Shown: one piece after another, positions 32,638 to 41,238 of the stretch
Numbering within the stretch: position 1 is the stretch's first letter
Layout: each line of letters opens with the position of its first letter
NCBI GenBank assembly: GCA_016649715.1
Contig: JAENXC010000018.1
Span: 1-64,000, forward strand
Length of the DNA: 64,000 nt
Source of the DNA: Flavobacteriaceae bacterium
Lineage (GTDB): Bacteria > Bacteroidota > Bacteroidia > Flavobacteriales > Flavobacteriaceae
Direction of reading: 5' to 3'
Made by a program: the position numbers and the translations under genes
Notes under the pieces: generated by a model
The model's input: only the letters and a program-made list of their open reading frames with translations
Told to the model about the DNA's origin: nothing
Database searches by the model: none

Positions 32638-33774
32638 TTAGCTGTTAAAGTAATCTACAATTACGTTTTCTATACGGCCCCTTGCCTTATAGTCCAGATT
32701 GCTGCCCGAGGGCAGGCAGAGGCCGTTCTTAAATATACCCTCGCTCGTACCATCCCCATAAAACGGCGCATCCTTAAAAATGGGCTGCAGGTGCATGGGT
32801 TTCCACAAGGGGCGGGATTCTATATTGTTTGCCAAAAGTGCTTCCCGAAGTCCATCGGGGTTTTTGGCGTTCCTCTTTTCATCAAAACTGATACAAGTGA
32901 GCCAATGATTGCTATAAAAATCAGCGGAGGGTTCGGAAAATACGTTTATTCCAGCATGCTCCGCAAACAAGTTTTTATAAAACACATTCATTTTACGGCG
33001 CAAAGCTATATGGGCATCCAGCACTTCCATCTGGCCGCGACCTATGCCTGCGCATACATTGCTCAGACGATAATTATAACCAATTTGGCTATGTTGGTAG
33101 TGCGGGGCATCATCCCGCGCCTGCGCAGCGAGAAAAATAGCCTTGTTTTTGTGCTCGGTGTTTCTCGCCACTAACGCACCTCCCCCAGAAGTAGTGATAA
33201 TTTTGTTCCCGTTAAAAGATAAAATAGAAATTTCGCCAAAGGTGCCACATTTTCTCCCCCTATAGGAGCTCCCCAATGCCTCTGCGCTATCTTCTATAAT
33301 TGGGATGTCATATTTTTTTGAGAGGGCCCCAATTTCTACCGTATTATAAGGCATGCCGTACAAATGCACGGCTACAATAGCCTTAGGTTTTTTTCCTTTG
33401 GAAATTCTATCCTTAATGGCAGTTTCCAGATGCTGGGGAGAAATATTCCAAGTATCAGATTCGCTATCCACAAAGATAGGAGTCGCTCCCTGATAAACAA
33501 TTGGATTGGCAGAAGCCGAAAAGGTCAAGCTTTGGCAAAGTACCTCATCGCCTCTTTCAACGCCAAGTAAAATAAGTGCTAAGTGTAAGGCTGCAGTTCC
33601 AGAGCTAAGCGCAGCAACATATTGGTCAGCTCCCAAATATTGCTGCAGTGATTCCTCAAAGTGGTCCACATTTGGTCCCAAGGGAGCTATCCAGTTAGCC
33701 GCAAATGCCTCCCCAACATAAACCTCCTCCTTGCCACCCATATGAGGGGATGATAAATAAATCTTTTCTTCCAT
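32638..33774 (-). CDS. pglE: PglE-like DegT/DnrJ/EryC1 aminotransferase
   Basis: This fold-type I PLP enzyme has AALSSGTAALHLAL (cofactor phosphate binding), EDSAEALGSSYRGRKCGTFG and SILSFNGNKIITTSGGGAL with the PLP lysine (K191 from the chosen start). The start MEEKIYLSSPHMGG is characteristic of PglE-type enzymes; an upstream ATG at 33798 would add eight residues with no family resemblance. It probably transaminates the PglF product at C4. It is adjacent and co-directional with pglF. Confidence 0.85.
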   Translation of the reverse strand: MEEKIYLSSPHMGGKEEVYVGEAFAANWIAPLGPNVDHFEESLQQYLGADQYVAALSSGTAALHLALILLGVERGDEVLCQSLTFSASANPIVYQGATPIFVDSESDTWNISPQHLETAIKDRISKGKKPKAIVAVHLYGMPYNTVEIGALSKKYDIPIIEDSAEALGSSYRGRKCGTFGEISILSFNGNKIITTSGGGALVARNTEHKNKAIFLAAQARDDAPHYQHSQIGYNYRLSNVCAGIGRGQMEVLDAHIALRRKMNVFYKNLFAEHAGINVFSEPSADFYSNHWLTCISFDEKRNAKNPDGLREALLANNIESRPLWKPMHLQPIFKDAPFYGDGTSEGIFKNGLCLPSGSNLDYKARGRIENVIVDYFNS

Positions 33775-34055
33775 TAGTCCATGGTTGCCAACAACCAAAT
33801 CTTTATTCCAATTGAGATTCCAATAAGCTGGAAATCAATTAAAAATAATTATTCATCGTTTTTAATTCTTAAACTTTACAATATCAAAATTTCAAAATAT
33901 TGTTAGTACTGGGGAGGTTACAAAACTAAGGAATAAATAAGGAAAAAGTTTTTTTTAAGAAGAAATTAAGACGAAAAAAACAATTTTATATCGACTAAAT
34001 GTGTCAAGATTCAGTTTCAAAGTATATTTAAGCGGTGGGATTTGTTAATTTAGGA
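33775..34055. other. Intergenic region upstream of pglE
   Basis: About 280 AT-rich bases separate the pglE start from the tandem arrays. Several T-rich stretches could hold a promoter, but no clear TTTG/TAnnTTTG pair could be fixed. No gene is seen. Confidence 0.4.
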
Positions 34056-34229
34056 GTGGTTAATCGTTAATGGGTAATGGTTAATGGGTAATGGTTAATA
34101 GTTAATAGTTAATGGTTAATGGTTAATGGTTAATAGTTAATAGTTAATGGGTAATGGGTAATGGGTAATGGGTAATGGGTAATGGGTAATGGGTAATGGG
34201 TAATGGGTAATGGGTAATGGTTAATGGTT
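34056..34229. repeat. TAATGGG/TAATGGT/TAATAGT tandem array
   Basis: About 24 copies of a 7-bp unit cover 170 bp. The variants are ordered in blocks (TTAATGG and TTAATAG first, then a homogeneous run of TAATGGG), which suggests slippage expansion. No unique spacers occur, so it is not a CRISPR. Confidence 0.95.
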
Positions 34230-34260
34230 GAAATTCTAGGAATCAAGTTCTAAAATATAC

Positions 34261-34369
34261 AATCACAAATCACAAATCACAAAACACAAATCACAAATCA
34301 CAAAACTCAAATCTCAAATCACAAATCTCAAATCACAAATCACAAATCACAAATCACAAATCACAAATT
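34261..34369. repeat. CAAATCA tandem array
   Basis: About 15 copies of a 7-bp unit (AATCACA) adjoin the 3' end of the sugar transferase gene; the stop codon of that gene (34361-34363) falls inside the last unit. Confidence 0.9.
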
Positions 34370-34960
34370 AACCAATCCTGTAAATCCGCGTAATCCCTGT
34401 TTAAAACATTCGAATAAAATCCGTATATCCCCAGGGAACGATCTATTGTAATAATATTCCAGATTTAGCTTCACCTTATCGGGAAATATAACTTCATCAT
34501 TATACCTCAACGGTTCCACTTGTGTTGCCAAAAGAACTTCCTCATTAAGGTACTTTAAAGCTGCCCTACTGCACAGCCCTGGTTTCAACTCCAACAGTTT
34601 GCGAGCCTCCCCTTCCAAGGTGTCGTAATAGCCGGGCACATCGGGTCGTGGCCCCACAAAACTCATCTGCCCTAAAAATATATTTAGCAACTGGGGCAGT
34701 TCGTCCAACTTGGAGCGTCTTAAAAAGCGGCCGTACCGCGTTATGTCATCACAACAGATTTGCATAGTACAGATTTTAAAAATGGTAAAGCACTTTCCGT
34801 ACTGGCCAATACGGATTTGAAAAAAAACACCCTTTCCTACATCAATAGCGGCAATGGCGATTAATAAAAGAATCAGCCACCCAAAAATTATCAAGAGGAT
34901 CGCTGAAAGCAGTATGTCGAAGGTTCTTTTAATGGAATGTATTTTAAGGTTTAAAATCAA
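34361..34960 (-). CDS. Undecaprenyl-phosphate sugar-1-phosphate transferase, possibly degenerate
   Basis: This 199-aa PglC/WcaJ-type initiating transferase has one N-terminal hydrophobic helix (14-37), FFQIRIGQ, SKLDELPQLLN with the catalytic Asp-Glu pair, and MSFVGPRPDVPGYYD. Two oddities are visible. The FKxRTM motif reads FKICTM, and the loop before TRYGRFLRR is about 15 residues shorter than in the paralogue at 40627-41238. Its C-terminus (GFTGLVNL) and stop are formed at the edge of a tandem array. It may be inactive or have shifted specificity. Confidence 0.75.
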   Translation of the reverse strand: MILNLKIHSIKRTFDILLSAILLIIFGWLILLLIAIAAIDVGKGVFFQIRIGQYGKCFTIFKICTMQICCDDITRYGRFLRRSKLDELPQLLNIFLGQMSFVGPRPDVPGYYDTLEGEARKLLELKPGLCSRAALKYLNEEVLLATQVEPLRYNDEVIFPDKVKLNLEYYYNRSFPGDIRILFECFKQGLRGFTGLVNL

Positions 34961-35953
34961 GGCTCAACCCTTTGGCTTCTATGGGTATCAGATTCGAGGT
35001 ACAAGGTACAAGGTACAAAACGGACAGACCTCAAATTTCAAGTCCCAAATAACAAATAAATTCCAAATAATAAATGCCAAAACCTGAATATATTCCAAAG
35101 TCGCCCGTAAACTCTAAAATGAAAATGTGCTACCCAGTTACAGTTTGGGAGGTTATAGGATTACTTTTTTCACAATTGAATGCAGGGGAAGCAGGGTGTC
35201 TATACTTAATTATTTTTATTGTGAAAGCAGTATGATACTAGGAGTATAGTAGGGAAACACTAGCATAAACGTAGCACTCAAGTAGCATGGGAGGTACACG
35301 AACCATACATTGAAAAGGGATGAAAACACCATTAACACGGAATGAACCATACATTCATACTAACCAACACTACATGGAGGCATATGAACAGTACCCCATT
35401 GCACCCTATAAAAGCGGACGGAGGAGGGTTGTCGGTTTGAGCATTGTTAATTGTTAATAATAGTTAATAGTTAATAGTTAATAGTTAATTGCTTCGATTT
35501 CGATTTCGATTTCGATTTCGATTTCGATTTCGATTTCGATTTCGATTTCGATTTCGATTTCGATTTCGATTTCGATTTCGATTTCGATTTCGATTAATAA
35601 TTATAAATCATAAAACGATTAATCCATTAAGGGGAAGTCTGCTTGAAATAAATTGAAGTAAGGGCAGGTTTAGTTACTGAACCTTGGGAATGGAAACACA
35701 GTAGTGCCCGAAATTATGCCGAGCTTGATGCGGTTATCCCGATTGATGGGATTGGATTTCACGGATGATTACTGTTTTGTTATTACGGATTAAACATTTG
35801 TTTTTTAGAATGGACACAGGCGGGACGACCGCGCTAGGGGGGAGGCACAAGTGGACCTTGGCTTATCTATGGGATATAGTAGGCTTATACTAGGCTTATG
35901 GTAGGCTTATATACGGGTGAACCTAGGCTTTGGGATGGACAGGATTTGGGAAA
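34961..35953. other. Gene-free region left of the IS element
   Basis: About 1 kb holds no supportable gene. Besides the direct-repeat module there are short interspersed repeats: two copies of GAACCATACATT around 35300-35360 and four of TAGGCTTAT around 35860-35915. Confidence 0.6.
35431..35645. repeat. Direct-repeat module copy 1 with (GATTTC)n array
   Basis: The module has a left flank GTCGGTTTGAGCATTGTTAA, a TTAATAG array, then about 17 perfect GATTTC hexamers (35492-35594) and a right flank ACGATTAATCCATTAAG plus GAAGTCTGC. The same flanks recur at 38534-38712 around an imperfect GATTTC/AATTTC array. The two copies are in the same orientation and enclose the IS element and the 277-aa gene. 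Confidence 0.85.
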
Positions 35954-36035
35954 TGACCCGTCCTAAAATAACTATACAGGTTAAAGAATAAATCCTGATA
36001 TAGTTATACAAATATAACTGATAATCCTAAAAGAA

Positions 36036-36944
36036 CTATACAGCTGTTTTTTCATCGTTAAAATACTTATTATAGTTCTTCCATCTTTTGTTCAAGTTCC
36101 CCGACTGCAGATGAGCCTGGTTGGGCGTTAAATAATCACAGCTTGCGTGTGGCCTTAGCTCATTATAGGCCTTAATGCTTTTCTCTATCTGTTGATTGGT
36201 TTGCTCAAACCCCAAGGAACTGCTGTAAAGGTTGAACTCTGCTTTAATGATCCCATTGACTCTTTCTGCCAGTGCGTTCTCATAAGGATCGCCGTTCTCC
36301 GTCATACTGATGGCTATATCGTTTTTCAGTAAAACAGCTACATAATTATGAGAGCAATATTGCGAGCCTCTATCGGAATGGTGGATAAGAGATGCATCGT
36401 ACATTTTGTTATTGATGGCTATTCCCAAGGCATCGATGCAGCCTTCCGCTGAAAGGTCTTGGCGGAAGCTGTGCCCCATTATCTTTCTGGAGTAAGCATC
36501 TGTTATTAGACTCAGGTATCCCCACTGATTGGCTAACCGGATGTAGGTGATGTCACTGACCCAGAGCTGTTCGGGTCCTGACACAACGAGCCCCTTGACC
36601 AGATTTCCATACTTTCTCATCCAGTGTCTTGAGTCAGTGGTGAAGGCCTTTCTTTTTCGCTGGCGCACAAGTAACCTATGTTCTGAGAGAAGATCGAACA
36701 GATAGTCCCTGCCCAGACTAACTTTATGCGGCATCAATCTGTCCTGTAGCACATAGTGCAGTTTTCTTGTTCCAAGTCGCGGCAGGTCCTTCCTGATGGA
36801 CAGCACTTCTTGGAGAATGATATCTTCTTTGACCAGGGCGTCCTCTTTTCGCCATAGGGAATCGTAATAAGCGTGCCTTGTCTTGCCAAACAATCGGCAT
36901 AAAACGGCTATTCCAAATTGCGGAAAATCCTGTTTCATTTTCAT
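36036..36944 (-). CDS. IS3-family transposase OrfB (DDE integrase)
   Basis: The 302-aa catalytic subunit has an HTH_21-like region (residues about 20-85) and an rve core with SDITYIRL (first Asp), LIHHSDRGSQY (second Asp) and ENALAERVNGIIKAEF (Glu), the DDE triad of IS3 elements. The start overlaps the OrfA stop by 4 nt (ATGA), so it may be made by coupling or by programmed frameshifting as an OrfAB fusion. No premature stop is seen. Confidence 0.95.
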   Translation of the reverse strand: MKMKQDFPQFGIAVLCRLFGKTRHAYYDSLWRKEDALVKEDIILQEVLSIRKDLPRLGTRKLHYVLQDRLMPHKVSLGRDYLFDLLSEHRLLVRQRKRKAFTTDSRHWMRKYGNLVKGLVVSGPEQLWVSDITYIRLANQWGYLSLITDAYSRKIMGHSFRQDLSAEGCIDALGIAINNKMYDASLIHHSDRGSQYCSHNYVAVLLKNDIAISMTENGDPYENALAERVNGIIKAEFNLYSSSLGFEQTNQQIEKSIKAYNELRPHASCDYLTPNQAHLQSGNLNKRWKNYNKYFNDEKTAV

Positions 36945-37492
36945 GACTGCTTGGCACCAGACTTTTTTCTGATGTCAATTTTGAGCTGTTCTTCGGCCAC
37001 ATCTATTAGGGTGTTCAGGGCTTTTATCTTGAGCTCGGCCTGTTGCAGTGCGTTTTGCAGGGCAGCTTTTCCAGGGTCTTCGGGGGATGCTTTTTCTCTG
37101 GCCATTGGCGAGGTAGTTTCAATACAAATCTCGACCTTTTCTGATTTATGTTGCAACAGCCAACCTCTTATGGTTCTTCCCGACCTGATCCCGTAGGCTG
37201 CCTGGGCCTCCCCAAGGGTCATCCTTCCCTGTTCAACAGCCGTAACTATCGTACGCTTCTGGAGGTTCGTATAGCTTTTGCGCTTAAGGTGTTGCCGGTA
37301 ATGCTCGGAACCGTACTGCCTCATCCAGCTACATAAGGAATTCTTGCCCAGTCCATAGATGCGCACAGCTTCCTTTCTGGGAAGTCCATTTTCTACTTCC
37401 TGAACAACTTTCTCAATTAATCGTTTGTCATAATGACCTTGCGGACTCTTGTGGGATTCATAAATCCCGTCTTGTTGGTAGTTCATATACAC
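36941..37492 (-). CDS. IS3-family OrfA (HTH protein)
   Basis: The 183-aa protein has two helix-turn-helix units: DKRLIEKVVQEVENGLPRKE with AVRIYGLGKNSLCSWMRQYG, and TIVTAVEQGRMTLGEAQAAY with GIRSGRTIRGWL. A C-terminal leucine-rich coiled coil (LQNALQQAELKIKALNTLID) probably mediates multimerisation with OrfB. It is the first gene of the IS, 33 nt inside the right end. Confidence 0.9.
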   Translation of the reverse strand: MYMNYQQDGIYESHKSPQGHYDKRLIEKVVQEVENGLPRKEAVRIYGLGKNSLCSWMRQYGSEHYRQHLKRKSYTNLQKRTIVTAVEQGRMTLGEAQAAYGIRSGRTIRGWLLQHKSEKVEICIETTSPMAREKASPEDPGKAALQNALQQAELKIKALNTLIDVAEEQLKIDIRKKSGAKQS

Positions 37493-37591
37493 TGTTTTTG
37501 TGTATAGCTATTTCAGGACAAGACAAAATGCAAGCATTTCACAGGGTGGTTTTCTGGCGATAGCGCAGCCAATTTTGAAGTACATAAAATT

Positions 37592-38425
37592 TTACAAAAC
37601 AGCGATACATTCCATGGCTCTGGGGTTTTCTTGGAGTTTGTAGTTCCCGTCCTCCACACTTCCAAAGGTTATTCCCAGCCAGACCGTAATGGCAATGGGA
37701 TTGGACACAGCCCGGGGGAAAAGCTTTATTTTTGGGAACTGGAAAGGGCTTTGTTTTATTGGATTCGCTACGACCAAGTTTATGTTTTGATAATCACTGT
37801 TGCACAATAACGGCTCGGTAACAGCCATGGCTCCAAGCCCATTGGCCTTGGGGCGCGTGGGTTGGTATTTTTGACTTTTCCTGTGCCATTTGTGGGAAGA
37901 TACCGTGCTTATTGCCGCAATGAGTCTGAAATGGGTAGTATTATTTGAAATTCCCTTTTTTGGGGCTACATTTAATTTTGGAATTAAAATGGTTATAAGC
38001 TGCTGATTGGCATTTGTTGTGGTTATTGGTGTTCCGGGAAAGATACGATTGAAGATTTGGGATTTCTGAAGCTGGAAACCTTTGAGCGCTTCAGGGGTGT
38101 TGGCAAGATGGGCTTTCCGTTCGCCAGGTGTCCCGTGTCCTTTTTGGATTACAGCGCGGCAGGCCCCGGTGAGCCTGCTGGAGAAACGGGTATCCTTAAA
38201 GAGTTTTTCGTTTTCACCTAGGCCATTACGGATTGCTTTCGACAGTATGGATGCCCCGCCAAATTCCTTGGTATTTGCCCTAACGGTGGCAAAGTGGGGA
38301 TCGTTATATATCTGGTCCTTGGTCGGTGGGTTGGCCTCGCGTGACACAGGCTTCCCATTAAGGAAATAATAGGTTATTCCCTTTATGGTACCCACGATTT
38401 TGACAATGGATTTGACTTTAGGCAT
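37592..38425 (-). CDS. Flavobacterial conserved protein of unknown function
   Basis: This 277-aa protein starts MPKVKSIVKIVGTIKGITYY and has NDPHFATVRANTKEFGGASI and LKGFQLQK, a pattern I associate with a family of unknown function common in Flavobacteriaceae and distantly reminiscent of DUF6266 proteins. The second half is Pro/Asn-rich with beta character. It sits alone between the IS and the second direct-repeat module and looks like a hitch-hiking accessory gene. Confidence 0.65.
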   Translation of the reverse strand: MPKVKSIVKIVGTIKGITYYFLNGKPVSREANPPTKDQIYNDPHFATVRANTKEFGGASILSKAIRNGLGENEKLFKDTRFSSRLTGACRAVIQKGHGTPGERKAHLANTPEALKGFQLQKSQIFNRIFPGTPITTTNANQQLITILIPKLNVAPKKGISNNTTHFRLIAAISTVSSHKWHRKSQKYQPTRPKANGLGAMAVTEPLLCNSDYQNINLVVANPIKQSPFQFPKIKLFPRAVSNPIAITVWLGITFGSVEDGNYKLQENPRAMECIAVL

Positions 38426-38533
38426 TTCACTGTTTTCTAAGTGGTTAGGACTTACAAGATAGCAATTTTTGTGTATATGGCAATTTTAGCGAGGGTCGTT
38501 CCCTGGGTGGAGGGCACGGAGGGGTGGTCGGGT

Positions 38534-38712
38534 GTCGGTTTGAGCATTGTTAATTGTTAATTGTTAATTGTTTCGGTTTCGATTTCGATTTCAATTTCAA
38601 TTTCGATTTCGATTTCGATTTCGATTTCAATTTCAATTTCGATTTCAATTTCAATTTCGATTAATAATTATTAATCAAAAAACGATTAATCCATTAAGAG
38701 GAAGTCTGCCTG
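38534..38712. repeat. Direct-repeat module copy 2
   Basis: It has the same flanks as 35431-35645. The central array mixes GATTTC and AATTTC hexamers (about 14 copies), so the two arrays have diverged while the flanks remain nearly identical. The rest of the 520-bp gap 38426-38945 shows nothing I can call a gene. Confidence 0.85.
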
Positions 38713-38945
38713 CCCCTTTTTTTGGTAGGGTGGCAGCTGGCAAAGAGCTTGATTATAACTCTAAATCTACTATCCAGCTGACAAAAGGGGTCGCTGTCTT
38801 CCCGGACTAACGAACTAACGAATTAACGAATCCCGATTCCCTTTGAAAAAGTAGCAATGGGCAATGGCAGTTTTCGGTTAATCACCAAGGACACAAAGAA
38901 GGGGGTCTACTGCGGCAATCTTCTATTTCAACTACAACTTCAATT

Positions 38946-39545
38946 TTATTGATTATACCGAATAACCTTCCCCGGATTCCCAACAACAACAGCTCCATCC
39001 GGAACGTCTTTAATAATTACAGCCCCCGCTCCAATAGTAACCCATTTTCCAATTTTGATTTCTGGCAGCACACAGGCCCCAATTCCAATATGAGTGCCCT
39101 CTCCTACTCTTACCCCGCCCCCCAAGCTGGCATTGGGTGAAATGTGAACAAAGTCTTCTAAAGCACAATCGTGCTCTACAACGGCTCCCGAATTGACAAT
39201 ACAGTGTTCCCCAACGGTCGTACAAGAATTTATAACAACTTTCGCCATTACCACCGTGCCATCACCAAGAGAAGACCAAGAAGAAATGCTGGCTGTTCTA
39301 TGCACTAAAAGACCAAAAGTTCCCTTTAGTTTTTCCTGAACATGTTTGCGAATTCTGTTATCGCCAATGGAAATAACCCAAGGTTCCCTATTCCCAGAAA
39401 ATCCATCCACATATTTTTCTACTGAAATATGGCATACGGCTTCAGCATTTGGATTATCGTCATAAATAACACTGATCTTCTCTCCTATAGATTCCGCAAT
39501 ATCAATTACTGATTTACAATGCCCGCTGGCTCCGAATAGTATCAT
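38946..39545 (-). CDS. pglD: PglD/NeuD-like sugar O/N-acetyltransferase
   Basis: The 199-aa protein has an N-terminal Rossmann-like UDP-sugar-binding part (MILFGASGHCKSVIDI, ISIGDNRIR) and a left-handed beta-helix of hexapeptide repeats (from about residue 85, e.g. VVINSCTTVGEHCIVNSGAV). The His in VVEHDCALEDFVHISPNA is the predicted catalytic base, as in PglD. It would N-acetylate the PglE product. It is separated from pglE and pglF by a sugar transferase and the IS region. Confidence 0.85.
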   Translation of the reverse strand: MILFGASGHCKSVIDIAESIGEKISVIYDDNPNAEAVCHISVEKYVDGFSGNREPWVISIGDNRIRKHVQEKLKGTFGLLVHRTASISSWSSLGDGTVVMAKVVINSCTTVGEHCIVNSGAVVEHDCALEDFVHISPNASLGGGVRVGEGTHIGIGACVLPEIKIGKWVTIGAGAVIIKDVPDGAVVVGNPGKVIRYNQ

Positions 39546-39621
39546 AATTTAGGGATTTGGAATTGGTGGACCTGAAACTTTTTCATTTCTAAAATTTCAA
39601 TCTAGATTAAAACATAATTGC

Positions 39622-40344
39622 TCATAATTTATCTAGAATATATCTTTCGATCCATGCAGGTATATTCTCATTAGGTAAAATAAGTTCATTATAATTCTTT
39701 TCTATAAACAAAGTTCGGTTTTCAGAAGTGCTATCCATAATAAAAGCTCTATCAGCAAGATTGAAAGCATCGAAAAGTAAGTCGAGGGAACGGTAATAAC
39801 GTGGTTCTATTTTTGATTCCTTAACATCATGTCCACCTATTGATGAGCGATTTAATACTCTACCCTTATTAATTTCAGGATCTTGGGTACAAATAAAGTA
39901 AAGATATGTTTTGAATCCCGCAGCTTTAGCTTGTTTTAAAAAATCTAGTTTGGAGGGATGCGACATTACAGTTTCAAAAGAAAAAGAATTATTCTCATGA
40001 AGTAATTTCTCTCTGAAAAACGAAGCGATAAATGCGGCATGATAGCTATTTAAATGGCCTTTACTTACAAAAATGTTATCCTTGATATAAAGCTTTTCAA
40101 TATTCAAATCAGCAATACGCACATCATTGGCATTGGTTGAAACGAACTTGATCCATTCCTCATTATTAAGAACCCGGGGAAACAAAGAACTGCATTCAAT
40201 GTATTTAGTAGTAGTAAGCCGATTCAAAATTACATCAGCATTTACAATATATCCCAAAGGATATTGTTTTCCAATTTGTTCAATAAGAGTGGATTTCCCA
40301 GAGCCGTTAGGGCCGCCGAACAATCTGAATTTTGTACTTCCCAT
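39622..40344 (-). CDS. Zeta-toxin-type kinase
   Basis: This 240-aa P-loop protein has FGGPNGSGKSTL (residues 9-20), YIVNADVIL (substrate Asp) and NSFSFETVMSHPSKLDFLK, the hallmarks of zeta toxins, which phosphorylate UDP-GlcNAc. A conserved R-x-x-x-G region (GRVLNRSSIGGHDV) also fits. Placing a toxin that consumes UDP-GlcNAc inside a UDP-GlcNAc-dependent polysaccharide locus is notable. The start overlaps the small upstream gene by 38 nt. Confidence 0.8.
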   Translation of the reverse strand: MGSTKFRLFGGPNGSGKSTLIEQIGKQYPLGYIVNADVILNRLTTTKYIECSSLFPRVLNNEEWIKFVSTNANDVRIADLNIEKLYIKDNIFVSKGHLNSYHAAFIASFFREKLLHENNSFSFETVMSHPSKLDFLKQAKAAGFKTYLYFICTQDPEINKGRVLNRSSIGGHDVKESKIEPRYYRSLDLLFDAFNLADRAFIMDSTSENRTLFIEKNYNELILPNENIPAWIERYILDKL

Positions 40345-40552
40345 CTTTTAGCTTAATATGGTTCAGATCTATCCTTCTCAGACCAAATACTACTTTCTTA
40401 ATTTTTTTTGAGGTTCCATCAGCTTCTATCAAATACAAATAGCCCCTGCGTACCACATGATAAGGAAGACCCAGAGCTTTGTTTATTCTAATAGATTCCT
40501 TTGCTGCCTTTCTTTGTGCTTTTTCTATTACAGATGCTGTTATTTCTGCCAT
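40307..40552 (-). CDS. Putative antitoxin of the zeta module
   Basis: The 81-aa basic protein (AEITASVIEKAQRKAAKESI, HVVRRGYLYLIEADG) lies directly upstream of, and overlaps by 38 nt, the zeta-type gene, the usual antitoxin-toxin arrangement. It does not obviously resemble epsilon antitoxins. Role is inferred from position. Confidence 0.6.
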   Translation of the reverse strand: MAEITASVIEKAQRKAAKESIRINKALGLPYHVVRRGYLYLIEADGTSKKIKKVVFGLRRIDLNHIKLKDGKYKIQIVRRP

Positions 40553-40626
40553 TACTATATGAGTTTTAAATCCTTGTTAATTGATACTTCCCACCTCTAT
40601 AAAGATACGAAATCTTTTCCGTTTGC

Positions 40627-41238
40627 TTAATCAATTCCTTTAAAGGCTTCAGCTGTAACCTGCCCCTCCTGCGCAATCCCTTCACTCTTAAACACTTTCT
40701 TCACTGTTTTAAATAGAATCTGCAGATCCAACGCAAAACTTTGATGTTCCACATACCAAACATCATATTCAAACTTCTGCTCCCAAGAAATGGCGTTGCG
40801 GCCGTTCACTTGCGCCCAACCGGTTATCCCAGGTCTAACATCATGCCTTTTGCGCTGTGTTTCGTTGTACAAAGGTAAATATTCCGGCAATAAGGGTCTT
40901 GGACCAATAAAGCTCATGTCTCCTTTTAGCACATTTAATAATTGTGGCAGTTCGTCCAAGGAAGTTTTACGCACAAAACTACCCACGGCAGTAAGACGTT
41001 TGGCATCAGGCAACAATTGACCAGCTGCATCGCGCTTGTCGTTCATTGTCTTAAACTTGATAATGGTGAAAATACGTTCGCCTTTTCCTGGACGGCGTTG
41101 ATAGAAAAAGGGTTTTCCGTTGTTGGCGATTGTTAGGCTTAGCCACACCACTGACAATATGGGGCTTAAAAGCAGCAAGCCTGTAAACGCAGCAACGAAA
41201 TCCATAGCGGGTTTCAAAAAATGTTTATACAATGTCAT
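40627..41238 (-). CDS. pglC: PglC-like undecaprenyl-phosphate sugar phosphotransferase
   Basis: This 203-aa monotopic transferase has an N-terminal re-entrant helix (residues 10-38), FFYQRRPGKGERIFTIIKFK TMND, SLDELPQLLNVLKGDMSFIG PRPLLPEYLPLY and GITGWAQVNGRN. All sequence hallmarks of PglC are intact, in contrast to the paralogue at 34361. It probably loads the first sugar, plausibly the di-N-acetylbacillosamine made by PglF, PglE and PglD, onto undecaprenyl phosphate. The gene starts 14 nt inside the 3' end of the ATPase gene upstream. Confidence 0.85.
   Translation of the reverse strand: MTLYKHFLKPAMDFVAAFTGLLLLSPILSVVWLSLTIANNGKPFFYQRRPGKGERIFTIIKFKTMNDKRDAAGQLLPDAKRLTAVGSFVRKTSLDELPQLLNVLKGDMSFIGPRPLLPEYLPLYNETQRKRHDVRPGITGWAQVNGRNAISWEQKFEYDVWYVEHQSFALDLQILFKTVKKVFKSEGIAQEGQVTAEAFKGID

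Larger units (their letters stand above)
35954..37525 (-). mobile_element. IS3-family insertion sequence with identifiable ends
   Basis: The element is 1572 bp. The left end TGACCCGTCCTAAAATAACT and the right end (complement of the last 25 bases, starting TGTCTTGTCCTGAAATAGCT) match at about 20 of 25 positions, begin with TG and end with CA. An AAA triplet flanks each end, fitting the 3-bp target duplication of IS3 elements. A sub-terminal copy of the left end occurs near 36023-36042. It carries orfA and orfB on the minus strand and appears intact. Confidence 0.85.

Noticed and set aside
33775-33798. Longer start for the PglE-like aminotransferase
   Set aside because: The extra eight residues have no family counterpart, while MEEKIYLSSPHMGG is the characteristic start.
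34056-34369. CRISPR array
   Set aside because: Units are 7 bp, contiguous, and have no unique spacers; no cas genes are nearby.
38568-38810. ORF encoding alternating Phe/Arg and Phe/Gln residues
   Set aside because: It is a translation of the GATTTC/AATTTC hexamer array, not a protein gene.
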